The notes under the pieces were generated by a model. That model worked only from the letters and a program-made list of their open reading frames with translations. It was not told the DNA's origin and did not search any database. Position numbers and translations under genes: made by a program. From Halopelagius fulvigenes (GTDB lineage Archaea > Halobacteriota > Halobacteria > Halobacteriales > Haloferacaceae), in contig NZ_JBHSXH010000015.1 in the NCBI RefSeq assembly GCF_042662625.1, forward strand, positions 1,488,001-1,552,000: 64,000 nucleotides of DNA, read 5' to 3'. How positions within the stretch are numbered: position 1 is the stretch's first letter; the number at the start of each line of letters is the position of its first letter. Below, piece after piece: positions 57,165 to 64,000 of the stretch.

Positions 57165-58530
57165 GCGGTTCGACCAGTTCGCGGCCCGCCTCGAGCAAGG
57201 TATCGACGTCCTCCCGACTCGACGCCTCGGCGTAGACGCGCATCATCGGTTCCGTCCCCGAGGGGCGGACCAGAAGCCACGACCCGTCCTCGAGGAGGAG
57301 CTTGAAGCCGTCGAGCGTGACGACTTTGGCGATGTCGCGGCCGGCGACCTGTTCGGGGAGTTCGTCGTCTAAGTCCTCGATGACCCGTTCCTTCTCGGAG
57401 TCCGGGCACTCTAAGCCTATCTTGTCGGCGACGATGTCGCCGTGTTCGTCGAGGAGGCGGTCCACGCGTTCGTCCATCGGTTCGGCCGCCGTCGCCGCCG
57501 CGCCGAGGAGTCCCATGAGGACGCCGTCCTTCTCGCGGACGTGCCCGCGGACGGAGAACCCGCCCGATTCCTCGCCGCCCATCAGGGCGTCGTGCTCCTT
57601 CATCGCGTCGGCGACCCACTTGAATCCGACCGGCGTCTCGAACACCTCTTCGCCGTGCGCCTCCGCGATGCGGTCGATGAGGAACGTCGTCGAGACGGTG
57701 CGGATGGCGGGGCCGCTATCCGATTCGAGGAGGTAGTCGTAGGCCGCGGCGAAGAAGAGGTTCTCGTCCAAGTGGCCGCGTTCGGGGGTGACGAACGCCA
57801 CGCGGTCGGAGTCGCCGTCGTTCGCGACGCCCAAGTCGGCGTCCTCCTCGCGGACGGTTTCGACCAACCGTTCGAGGTTCTCGGCGCTCGGTTCCGGCGG
57901 GCTTCCGCCGAAGTCGGGGTCCTGTTCGTCGCGGATGCTGATGACCTCCGCGCCCGCCGATTCGAGGAGGGCGTCCGTGACGCCGCGGCCCGATCCGTGC
58001 ATGGCGTCGTAGACGACGGTGAGACCCGAGAGGTCGGCGTCCACGAGTTCGCGCGCGTGTTCCGCGTGCGGCGTGACGATGTCCACCTCCTCTATCGTCC
58101 CGCGTTCCGCCTCCGGGAGGAGGTCAGGTTCCGCGAGGCGTTCGACGATGGCCTCCGTCACCTCCGGGAGGGCGGGCGCGCCGTCGGCGGGGATGAACTT
58201 CACGCCGTTGTACTCCGCGGGGTTGTGCGACGCCGTGACCATCATCGCGCCCGAGAGGTCGCGGTCAACGATGGCGTAGGCGACGAGGGGCGTCGGTCGG
58301 TCGCGGTCCGGGAGCAGAACGTCGAAGCCGTTCCCGGCGAGGACCTCCGCCAGCGATTCGGCGAACCCGGGTGAGGACTCGCGGGCGTCGTACCCGACGA
58401 ACACCGGCGCGTCGTACCCCTCCTCGGAGAGGTAGTCGGCGACGGCCTGTCCGACGATGCGGAGACGGTCGTCGGTGAACGTGTCGAGGGTGGCGCGCCA
58501 CCCGTCGGTTCCGAAAGATATCTCGTCCAT
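57157..58530 (-). CDS. Phosphohexomutase (phosphoglucomutase/phosphomannomutase family)
   Basis: Interconverts hexose 1- and 6-phosphates, e.g. glucose, mannose or glucosamine. The 457-residue protein has the phosphoserine loop VTASHNPAEYNGVKF near 98, metal loop GVANDGDSDRVAFV near 232, sugar loop GGEESGGFSVRGH near 317 and phosphate loop VRPSGTEPMMRVY near 423. All four domains are complete. Substrate preference is not readable; archaeal members are often bifunctional. A TATA-like run (58554-58560, minus) lies about 24 nt upstream. Confidence 0.92.
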   Translation of the reverse strand: MDEISFGTDGWRATLDTFTDDRLRIVGQAVADYLSEEGYDAPVFVGYDARESSPGFAESLAEVLAGNGFDVLLPDRDRPTPLVAYAIVDRDLSGAMMVTASHNPAEYNGVKFIPADGAPALPEVTEAIVERLAEPDLLPEAERGTIEEVDIVTPHAEHARELVDADLSGLTVVYDAMHGSGRGVTDALLESAGAEVISIRDEQDPDFGGSPPEPSAENLERLVETVREEDADLGVANDGDSDRVAFVTPERGHLDENLFFAAAYDYLLESDSGPAIRTVSTTFLIDRIAEAHGEEVFETPVGFKWVADAMKEHDALMGGEESGGFSVRGHVREKDGVLMGLLGAAATAAEPMDERVDRLLDEHGDIVADKIGLECPDSEKERVIEDLDDELPEQVAGRDIAKVVTLDGFKLLLEDGSWLLVRPSGTEPMMRVYAEASSREDVDTLLEAGRELVEPLI

Positions 58531-58637
58531 ACGTGAACGTCTTCGGCGTCCGTCAAAAAGGTACGGCGCGGCGACGGGTAGACGCGCCCTACGGAGTGCC
58601 GACGGGCTTTTCAGCCGATGGGCCTAGTTCGCTAGCG

Positions 58638-59195
58638 ATGACGAAGGTTATCGCCGTCTGCGGAAGCAGGCGCGACGGCAGTCACACCCTGAAAGCCCTC
58701 CGCGTCGTCCTCGACGCCGCCCGCGCGGCGGGCGCGGAGACCGAGATGATAGACCTCGGCGCGGCGGATTTACCCCTCTATCACCCCGACGAGGACGAAC
58801 AGGGGGAGTCCGCCCGCTTGACCCGAAAGGTCCGCGACGCCGACGGCGTGATCCTCGGCTCTCCGGTGTACCACGGGTCGTACTCCTCGACGTTCCGCAA
58901 CTTCCACGACTACTGCAGTTTCGACGACTACGAGGACACCGCCGTCGGGTTAGTCGCCGTCGCGGGCGGCGGGTCCTACGGCGCGACGCTCGAACACATG
59001 CGAAGTACCGTCCGAGGCGTCCACGGGTACGTCGTCCCCCAGCAGGTCGGAATCAGGAAGGGGTACGAGAAGTTCCAGGGCGGCGAACTCGTCGACGAGG
59101 ACATCGAAGAGCGACTCGTCTCCCTCGGCGAGTCCGTCGTCGAACACGCGGCCAAACTCGACTGCGAACCGCCCGTCCTCGCGGAGTCGGACTGA
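58638..59195 (+). CDS. NADPH-dependent FMN reductase family protein
   Basis: A flavodoxin-like oxidoreductase of 185 residues. The FMN-phosphate loop is VCGSRRDGSHTLKA near 7, followed by LPLYHPDEDEQ near 45 and GSPVYHGSYSSTFRNFHDY near 73. The end is helical. It may reduce quinones, chromate or free flavin. The ATG at 58638 begins MTKVIAVCGS, as usual for the family. It is divergent from the phosphohexomutase gene. Confidence 0.87.
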   Translation: MTKVIAVCGSRRDGSHTLKALRVVLDAARAAGAETEMIDLGAADLPLYHPDEDEQGESARLTRKVRDADGVILGSPVYHGSYSSTFRNFHDYCSFDDYEDTAVGLVAVAGGGSYGATLEHMRSTVRGVHGYVVPQQVGIRKGYEKFQGGELVDEDIEERLVSLGESVVEHAAKLDCEPPVLAESD

Positions 59196-59252
59196 CCGCC
59201 TCGCAGGGGGTGCGGACCGCCGCCGGTCGAACCGCGGAGTCAGAAGAAGGCG

Positions 59253-59435
59253 GTGACCGACGCGGAATCTACCGCAGACGCCGACGCGAACGCGGACCGG
59301 ACGCGCGGCCCCACCACCGACCTCCCCGACCGGACGCCCGACCACGTGACGAAGGTTCACGTCACCGTCCGGCAGTTCCTGAACGGTGAACTCGGCGGTG
59401 CCATCGGCGGCATCGTCGGCGGTTTCGCCGCGTAG
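59253..59435 (+). CDS. Small hypothetical protein with glycine-rich hydrophobic tail
   Basis: A 60-residue ORF with a GTG start at 59253 and an acidic Ala/Asp-rich first half, then HVTKVHVTVRQFLNGELG and a hydrophobic GAIGGIVGGFAA end. The composition after residue 30 is protein-like and the tail could insert in the membrane. It lies 57 bp after the FMN reductase on the same strand. No family is recognised, and its existence rests on composition. Confidence 0.4.
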   Translation: MTDAESTADADANADRTRGPTTDLPDRTPDHVTKVHVTVRQFLNGELGGAIGGIVGGFAA

Positions 59436-59472
59436 AATCGGTCGTACCGTAGCCCTTCCCCCGGTCGTTTTC

Positions 59473-59724
59473 CTAGCCGTCTAATCCGACCAGTCGTTCC
59501 TTTCGTCGCCGCGAGAACTGCTTGACCTCGTACTCCCGGGACATCGCCTCGGACTTCGAGTCGAACGATTCGACGTGGACGAGTTCGACCGGCGTCCGGC
59601 CGCGGGTGTACTTCGCGCCCTCGCCCGCGTCGTGTTCGGCGACGCGGCGTTCGACGTCGGTCGTGTAGCCCGTGTACAACGACCCGTCGGCGCACCGGAG
59701 GACGTAGACGTAGTGTTCCGACAC
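59473..59724 (-). CDS. GIY-YIG domain protein (URI-type)
   Basis: An 83-residue single-domain protein. The GIY-YIG motifs are YVYVLRCADGSLYTGYTTDV near 5-24 and the Arg/His helix ERRVAEHDAG near 25, with Glu in KSEAMSREYEVKQF near 58. Such short members (UPF0213/YhbQ type) are predicted to nick DNA but mostly lack assigned roles. The ATG at 59724 starts MSEHYVYVL. It is the last of several small minus-strand genes. Confidence 0.88.
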   Translation of the reverse strand: MSEHYVYVLRCADGSLYTGYTTDVERRVAEHDAGEGAKYTRGRTPVELVHVESFDSKSEAMSREYEVKQFSRRRKERLVGLDG

Positions 59725-59806
59725 GGCGAGACGGTCCGCGCCGGACGGTGAAAGTTCGCTCGGTCCGACGGGTTCGGCTCGGTCGTCTGGTCCGCGCGTC
59801 GGAGGC

Positions 59807-59935
59807 TTAGTCGCCGTACGAGAACTCCGTGCCGCCGCACTTCGGGCACGCGTCGTTCCCGATGGGTTTCGGCTCCATCGACCGGATGCCGAGGAGGGTG
59901 ACGCCGCAGGAGTCGCAGACGACGTTCACCGGCAT
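59807..59935 (-). CDS. Mini zinc-ribbon protein, 42 aa
   Basis: CDSCG near residue 7 and CPKCGG near residue 30 make one zinc site; the protein ends TEFSYGD. The ATG at 59935 gives MPVNVVCDSCG. A longer version from 60010 would add a basic 25-residue lead and overlap the upstream gene by 14 bp. The function is unknown; such mini-proteins are frequent in haloarchaea. Confidence 0.6.
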   Translation of the reverse strand: MPVNVVCDSCGVTLLGIRSMEPKPIGNDACPKCGGTEFSYGD

Positions 59936-59996
59936 CGGCCGGACGGGTTCGGCGGCGTCTGCTCGGCGTCGGTTCGACGAGGGGAGGAGGCTCCGC

Positions 59997-60164
59997 TCAT
60001 ACCTCGTCAACCGACCCTAAGGGGGGCTCTCCGGTCCTCGCGGAGAGGTTGAGTAGTTCCACCTCGTGGCTCCGCGACGCGTGGCGGGTGAAGAACGCCT
60101 GCGCGTCGTCGTAGTCTTCGAAGATAACCTCCTCCGTGCAGTCGCGGCACGCACATCGGTACAT
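59997..60164 (-). CDS. Small zinc-finger-like protein, 55 aa
   Basis: The product MYRCACRDCTEEVIFED, DYDDAQAFFTRHASRSHEVE has two Cys (CACRDC region) and two spaced His (RHASRSH), a C2H2-like layout typical of haloarchaeal mini-fingers. GAGGAG lies 5 nt before the ATG at 60164, a good Shine-Dalgarno that decides the start. It follows the 85-aa ORF by 1 bp, and the 42-aa zinc ribbon follows, so these are probably one operon. Confidence 0.65.
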   Translation of the reverse strand: MYRCACRDCTEEVIFEDYDDAQAFFTRHASRSHEVELLNLSARTGEPPLGSVDEV

Positions 60165-60165
60165 G

Positions 60166-60423
60166 TTACTCCTCACCCGGCGGTTCGGGGACGGTTCCCC
60201 CCTCGTCCGTCCGACGGGTAGTCTTCCGGTTTCGGGCGACGAACGCGGCACGAACGGGTCGCTCCGCGTCGCCTCCGAGTGGTCGAAGTGCGTCGCCGTC
60301 TGTCGCCTCCTGCGGTGGGAGACTGTCGCATCCGACGTCATCCGCTTCCGAAACCGCCGAGGGAACCTCCGCCGTCGATTCCTCCGTTTCGGAAGTCGCC
60401 AACTTCGCGCTAGACAATCCCAT
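60166..60423 (-). CDS. Hypothetical acidic protein, 85 aa, leading the zinc-protein operon
   Basis: An 85-residue ORF starting MGLSSAKLATSETEEST and ending VPEPPGEE. Glu/Ser/Thr-rich and disordered-looking, with one Cys (VGCDSLPP). A TATA-like AATACTTTGG lies 25-35 nt upstream. The TAA stop is 1 bp before the next ATG. No family is recognised; the tight spacing is the main support. Confidence 0.45.
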   Translation of the reverse strand: MGLSSAKLATSETEESTAEVPSAVSEADDVGCDSLPPQEATDGDALRPLGGDAERPVRAAFVARNRKTTRRTDEGGTVPEPPGEE

Positions 60424-60532
60424 CGGCTACGAGTCAGTTTGCTACTACCAAAGTATTTTCTCCAACTCTAGTTATTGGAGTATATATCCCCAGTGTTCAT
60501 TTACATTTCAAAAATTGTACCTGGGAAAATAT
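60424..60532. other. A+T-rich intergenic region
   Basis: About 110 bp of much lower G+C than the surroundings (AAAGTATTTTCTCC..., TATATATCCCC). It holds the promoter of the 85-aa ORF and the 3' region of the AsnC-type gene. No hairpin was clear. Confidence 0.4.
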
Positions 60533-61012
60533 CTAGCGGTCGTCGACGATTCCCTTCCCGAAGTGGTTGAACGGTTGGAGGTACGTGCGCCGTCGGAGGC
60601 GTTCGCTGACGATAGTCAACCCCAAGGCGTCTATCTGGGTGGCGATGTCGTTGATCTCGTCCGAGTCGTTGGAGACGGCAAGGACCCTGACGTTCTCCTG
60701 CGCGCTCAACATCTCCTCGACGCGGACGACGTGGTCGATTTTCAGCGCCTCCTGAGCGAGCTCCTCGCGGCGTTTGACCGGCGCGGTGCAGCAGAATTCG
60801 AGCCGAATGGGGAACCCGGCGTTCTGATAGTTGATAAGGGGGACGTACCCTTCGAGGACGCCCATACGTTCCATCTTCTCGATTCGGTTCCGGATCGTCT
60901 GGTCGGACACCGGGAGCTGTTTGGCCATATCGACGGGCGTGTGGTTCCGAGCGTCTTCCTGAAGGAGGTGGAGGATGCCCAAGTCTATCTCGTCGAGTCC
61001 CTCGGCACTCAT
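60533..61012 (-). CDS. Lrp/AsnC family transcriptional regulator (second copy)
   Basis: A 159-residue regulator: winged helix (DEIDLGILHLLQEDARNHTP, then VSDQTIRNRIEKMERMGVL) and an AsnC-type effector domain (RLEFCCTAPVKRREELAQEA, KIDHVVRVEEMLSAQENVRV). The effector part is unusual in holding CC and the C-terminal extension RRRTYLQPFNHFGKGIVDD. A GTG at 61036 would add eight residues. The targets are unknown. Confidence 0.85.
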   Translation of the reverse strand: MSAEGLDEIDLGILHLLQEDARNHTPVDMAKQLPVSDQTIRNRIEKMERMGVLEGYVPLINYQNAGFPIRLEFCCTAPVKRREELAQEALKIDHVVRVEEMLSAQENVRVLAVSNDSDEINDIATQIDALGLTIVSERLRRRTYLQPFNHFGKGIVDDR

Positions 61013-61136
61013 GGATGACGTAGCAGTATCGGACACAATGATTCTTTGGACTGACGTTTCGGGCGGGCCGGACGAGCGGCGGCCGTGAACTCTCTCCGGA
61101 GCGAATTCGCCCTCGACGACGAACTCGGGCTTATCG

Positions 61137-61144
61137 CTTTAATA
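61137..61144 (+). promoter_or_regulatory. TATA-like element of the 146-aa membrane protein
   Basis: CTTTAATA lies 24 nt before the ATG at 61168. Confidence 0.5.
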
Positions 61145-61167
61145 CCTCAGCGAGCGTCGGAATACCT

Positions 61168-61608
61168 ATGGTAACTACCACTACGCCTCCGAGCACCCGG
61201 TACGCCGTACCAACCGGCGCGGGTGAACTCGTCCGCCGGACGACGGCGGGCGTCCTCGTCGCAGTCGTCGCGCTACTCCTCGTCCGTACCGTCGTCGCCC
61301 TCTCCGGCGCGAACCTTGGCGCGACGGGGGCCAACGACCCGTTCGCCCTCGGACCGGGAATCGCCGCGGCCACCGTCGCCGGCGTCGGGGCGGCCGTCGT
61401 CTACGCCGCGTTGGTCCGACTGACCGACCGACCGGTCCGAAAGTTCGTCGCGGCGGCCGCCGTCGTCTTCGCGGTGATGCTCGTCCCCGTCATCGTCTTC
61501 GCGCCGACGCTGGGCGTCACCGCCGTCGGACAGGCCGTCCTCGTCGTCTCCCACGTCGTCGTCGCCGTCCCCCTCGTCGCGTTCGTGACCGGGGCGATTA
61601 GAGTCTAA
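61168..61608 (+). CDS. Four-helix membrane protein (DUF6069-like)
   Basis: A 146-residue protein with hydrophobic segments at about 25-45, 62-84, 90-108 and 115-142, and an N-terminal polar Thr/Pro-rich lead. The layout resembles DUF6069 membrane proteins, whose function is unknown. The TATA-like element 24 nt upstream fixes the ATG. Its end overlaps the end of the convergent HMA-like gene by 4 bp. Confidence 0.65.
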   Translation: MVTTTTPPSTRYAVPTGAGELVRRTTAGVLVAVVALLLVRTVVALSGANLGATGANDPFALGPGIAAATVAGVGAAVVYAALVRLTDRPVRKFVAAAAVVFAVMLVPVIVFAPTLGVTAVGQAVLVVSHVVVAVPLVAFVTGAIRV

Positions 61609-61817
61609 GAGACTTCGTACCCCATATCTTGGACGGCACCTTTTATCTGCGCCTCGCCTATCAGTTCGAGGTCGAATCGGACGTCCGCCGCACCGCTCTC
61701 GGCGTCGATGTCCGCCTCCATGACGCCGTTGGCGTTCTCCAGTTCGCTCTCTATCTCCTCGACTTCCTCTTCGGACTTGACCGTCCTGATGGAGAACTGC
61801 GCGTGATTTTCGGCCAT
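61605..61817 (-). CDS. HMA-like ferredoxin-fold protein without metal cysteines
   Basis: A 70-residue beta-alpha-beta protein: QFSIRTVKSEEEVEEIESEL, then NGVMEADIDAESGAADVRFD and GEAQIKGAVQDMGYEVS. The pattern follows heavy-metal-associated domains, but the MxCxxC metal loop is missing. It may bind a ligand or partner instead. The ATG at 61817 gives MAENHAQFS. Confidence 0.65.
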   Translation of the reverse strand: MAENHAQFSIRTVKSEEEVEEIESELENANGVMEADIDAESGAADVRFDLELIGEAQIKGAVQDMGYEVS

Positions 61818-61902
61818 GGGAGTACGGTATTCGAGGCGGGAGAATGAGCACACGGCCTGCAAGGATAAGCCTTGGAAGGGTTTCGCGGGCAGAGCGGTCG
61901 AA

Positions 61903-62745
61903 CTACTCGACTTCGAACGTCTCCACCACGTCCGCGAGGGCGTCGCTGTCCGGCACGCCGTGGTTCACCGAGAGCGGTGAGACGCTCACCTGCGCGTCCA
62001 CGAGGGCGCGGCGGTCGGTGCCGACCGGGTAGAGGCGGCGGTGTTCCTCCGTCGGCGGGAAGGGGTTCTCCCACCCCACCGCGCCGGGCCACGTCCGGTC
62101 GTGGAGGCGGACGAGGCGTTCGTCGTCCGCCAGGTCGTACTCGTCGCCGGGTTCCGCGACGGGTTCGACGTGTTGGCCGTAGTCGTGGTGCGGTCGGGTG
62201 AGGACGACCGGCGGGTTCGCCGCGTCCACCGGCGCGTTGACGTTTAGGAGGTCCACTTCGTCGTAGACGCCCGCGTCGAGGGCACGTTCGACCAGTCCGC
62301 GGGCGGCGCGGGCGGGCCGGGAGAAGTCGTACTCCTCGGGCGGCGAGAGGAAGAAGTCCTTCGAGTGGTACGCCGAGACGGCGAGGGCGGGCGTGTCGAG
62401 GAACGCCGCTTCCAACCCCGCGCCGACGGTGGCGGAGCGTCCGACGACGTAGTTGCCGGCGTTCGGGCCGTCGTTGACGCCCGCGACGACCACGTCGAAG
62501 GAGGCGTCGAGTCCGCGGAGGCCGTACGCCGCGCAGTCGGCGGGCGTGCCGCCGAAGGCGTACCCCCACGGGTGGTCGCGGACGACGGCGGTGTCGTTCC
62601 GCGTCCGGCCGAGGCCGCTTCGGTTGCCGTCGGGCGCGACGACGGTCACCTCGCCGAGGGCGGTGAGTTCCTCGCGGAGGGCCGCGATGCCGGGCGCGTC
62701 GATGCCGTCGTCGTTGGTCAGGAGGATGGAGAGACCGTCGCTCAT
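61903..62745 (-). CDS. surE: 5'/3'-nucleotidase SurE
   Basis: A survival-protein nucleotidase of 280 residues that dephosphorylates nucleoside monophosphates. The metal site LTNDDGIDAPGI lies near 8, VVAGVNDGPNAG near 86, and VGRSATVGAGLEAAFLDTPA near 100. The C-terminal region STVNHGV-like (SPLSVNHGVPDSDAL) is typical. The ATG at 62745 begins MSDGLSILL. The length fits archaeal members. Confidence 0.93.
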   Translation of the reverse strand: MSDGLSILLTNDDGIDAPGIAALREELTALGEVTVVAPDGNRSGLGRTRNDTAVVRDHPWGYAFGGTPADCAAYGLRGLDASFDVVVAGVNDGPNAGNYVVGRSATVGAGLEAAFLDTPALAVSAYHSKDFFLSPPEEYDFSRPARAARGLVERALDAGVYDEVDLLNVNAPVDAANPPVVLTRPHHDYGQHVEPVAEPGDEYDLADDERLVRLHDRTWPGAVGWENPFPPTEEHRRLYPVGTDRRALVDAQVSVSPLSVNHGVPDSDALADVVETFEVE

Positions 62746-62845
62746 CGGGTACCTGAGCCTCGTCGGAGTCGAACCTATGGCTTCTGATTCGCCGCGGGAA
62801 AAGGGGGGTCGGCTTCGCGTGGTGGTCTTCCGTCCGCTTCAACGG

Positions 62846-62995
62846 TTATGCGGTGCGGGTACGTCGCCGCGCGACTTCAGCGATGCCCGCGTTCGCCGAA
62901 CAGTTTGGACAGGCGAGGACTCGCCCTTGTTCGTCGGCGAACACGCGCACGAAGTGCTCGGAGACGTGCGACCCGCAATGGTCGCAGGTTGACAT
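62846..62995 (-). CDS. Mini zinc-ribbon protein, 49 aa
   Basis: MSTCDHCGSHVSEHFVRVFA at the start and CPNCSANAGIAEVARRR later form a complete CxxC...CxxC ribbon. This is the same small family as the island protein at 3270-3503 (from memory DUF7563; unverified). The ATG at 62995 is clear. It is upstream of surE on the same strand, but 100 bp apart. Confidence 0.75.
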   Translation of the reverse strand: MSTCDHCGSHVSEHFVRVFADEQGRVLACPNCSANAGIAEVARRRTRTA

Positions 62996-63105
62996 AGTTG
63001 GGTCCGGCAGCCACCACAGTGCCGGTACTCACCGTAGGTGTCCCGCGCGTAAGACCGCTTCGCGCACGTGCGACGGTACCACACAACTCCGTTCGCGGCG
63101 GCGCG

Positions 63106-63897
63106 TCAGTTCGCGTCGTCCGACCGACCGGCGTCCTCGGCGTCCGCCCTCGCCTGCGACACCGCGCGGGCGACGAGTCCGGCCTGCGCCCCGGCGACGA
63201 ACCCGGCGTCCACGTTGACGACGGAGATGACGGTACAGGACTGGAGCATCCCCGAGAGGGCCGCCTCGCCGTCGCCGCCGTGGCCGTACCCCGTCGAGAC
63301 GGGCAGGCCGATGACCGGCGTATCGACCAGTCCGGCGACGACGGTCGGAAGTGCGCCCTCGCGCCCGGCGGCGACGACGAGGACGTCGGCGGCCCGCAGT
63401 TCGTCGAGGTGGTCGAGGACGCGCCCGAGGTGGGCGACGCCCACGTCCTCGACGCGGAAGACGGAAGCGCCCATCTCGCGCGCGATGACGGCCGCCTCTC
63501 CCGCGGCCTCGGCGTCGGAGGTGCCGCCGGTGACGATACCGACGGCGGCGTCGAGACTCGGCGGTTCGAAGTCCGGCGCGCGCGCGACGAGCGTTCGCGC
63601 CCGTTCCTCCCGGTCGAGTTCCGCCGCGTCGCCCAGTTCCTCGGCGACGGCGTCCACGTGGGCCTGCGAAGCGCGGGTGAGTATCGCGCGACCCGTCGAT
63701 TCGACGGCCGCGGCGGCCAGCGTCGCCGTCTCTGCGGGCGTCTTCACGTCCGCGAGAATGGCCTCCGGGACGCCTCGGCGCGTCTCGCGGGCGGCGTCGA
63801 ACCGCCCGGCGTCCGTCGTCGCGTACCCCGCCAGTCGGGCCTCGGCGGCCGCCGGGGAAAGGTCCCCCGCGGCGACCGCCTCCAGAATCTCTCGCAT
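63106..63897 (-). CDS. larB: LarB-type AIR-carboxylase-like protein
   Basis: Carboxylates nicotinic acid adenine dinucleotide in synthesis of the nickel-pincer cofactor in the best-known members. The 263-residue length matches LarB. The N-terminal helix region REILEAVAAGDLSPAAAEAR is followed by a PurE-like domain (about 115-250) with VGIVTGGTSDAEAAGEAA, VVAAGREGALPTVVAGL and PVSTGYGHGGDGEAALSGML. LarC and LarE are not in the window. A role in a nickel cofactor pathway is therefore by homology only. Confidence 0.9.
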   Translation of the reverse strand: MREILEAVAAGDLSPAAAEARLAGYATTDAGRFDAARETRRGVPEAILADVKTPAETATLAAAAVESTGRAILTRASQAHVDAVAEELGDAAELDREERARTLVARAPDFEPPSLDAAVGIVTGGTSDAEAAGEAAVIAREMGASVFRVEDVGVAHLGRVLDHLDELRAADVLVVAAGREGALPTVVAGLVDTPVIGLPVSTGYGHGGDGEAALSGMLQSCTVISVVNVDAGFVAGAQAGLVARAVSQARADAEDAGRSDDAN

Positions 63898-63912
63898 GGT
63901 GCGCCGTTCGGA

Positions 63913-63999
63913 TTACTCCTCCTCGTACGTGTCGTTTCCGGTCGGTGAGGGTCCGCCGACGGTCGAACCTTCCCTATCACTGCTCCCCCTATATAAATC
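63913..63999 (-). CDS. Possible C-terminal end of a gene entering from the right edge
   Basis: On the minus strand the frame that ends at TAA 63913-63915 is open to the window edge: 28 codons, ending NDTYEEE. It has acidic character and could be the end of an upstream gene of larB. However, a strong TATA-like run (TTTATATA at about 63990-63997) lies within it and could instead be the larB promoter. Cannot be decided inside the window. Confidence 0.25.
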   Translation of the reverse strand, partial: DLYRGSSDREGSTVGGPSPTGNDTYEEE

Positions 64000-64000
64000 C

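Overview
The window is a stretch of haloarchaeal chromosome. The evidence is very high GC with strong third-position GC, acidic proteins, mostly leaderless genes with a TATA-like element about 25 nt before the start codon, archaeal replication and transcription proteins (MCM, RFC small subunit, TFB), archaeal AlaRS and Trm1, a SAMP2 ubiquitin-like modifier, and many haloarchaea-only proteins. From memory, the order SAMP2, rfcS, tspO, alaS, mcm, MinD ATPase, tfb, ParA-like ATPase, HIT, prs and an HVO_0234-type propeller resembles the HVO_0200-0235 part of Haloferax volcanii, so a relative in the Haloferacaceae is likely; this was not checked by alignment.

Layout. 1-3066: the end of a DEAD/DEAH helicase and an SLC13 permease. 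3133-8222: a tRNA-Pro(TGG) followed by a lower-GC island of about 5 kb. It holds a four-gene overlapping module of unknown function, a pair of membrane proteins, a DUF2391-like protein and a small CxxC protein, and it ends in repeated copies of the tRNA T-arm sequence. No integrase is visible, so it looks like a degenerate integrated element. 8405-20214: metabolism and transport (FkbM methyltransferase, Cas4-like protein, Sua5, peroxiredoxin-like plus glutaredoxin-like pair, CorC/CNNM transporter, PiT phosphate transporter, tail-anchored winged-helix protein, YfcE phosphoesterase, CDF transporter, threonine aldolase, M29 aminopeptidase, zinc ribbon). 20287-29959: divergent lrp/glnA, PAP2 phosphatase, BrkB-like protein, trm1, SWIM protein, propeller, prs, UDG-like protein and HIT protein.

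30085-38819 is the most interesting backbone segment. A ParA-like ATPase lacking both P-loop lysines lies near tfb. A canonical MinD ATPase ends a compact operon of haloarchaea-only genes, one of them coiled-coil, and this abuts mcm. 38970-41050 is a complete biotin ECF transporter (bioY, ATPase, T component). 41141-49755 carries a membrane-anchored Fe-S oxidoreductase, ferritin-like protein, VOC protein, ferredoxin, cupin, acyl-CoA dehydrogenase, class I amidotransferase and an alpha/beta hydrolase without its serine. 49838-54651 holds alaS, tspO, rfcS and samp2.

54652-56783 is a decayed patch: open-frame fragments, an arylsulfotransferase-like gene and a frameshifted zinc-finger gene. 56784-64000 returns to ordinary genes: GNAT, phosphohexomutase, FMN reductase, GIY-YIG protein, small zinc proteins, a second AsnC/Lrp regulator, surE and larB.

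Many adjacent genes overlap by ATGA or GTGA, which indicates translational coupling. At least six very small CxxC proteins and one broken copy are scattered through the window.
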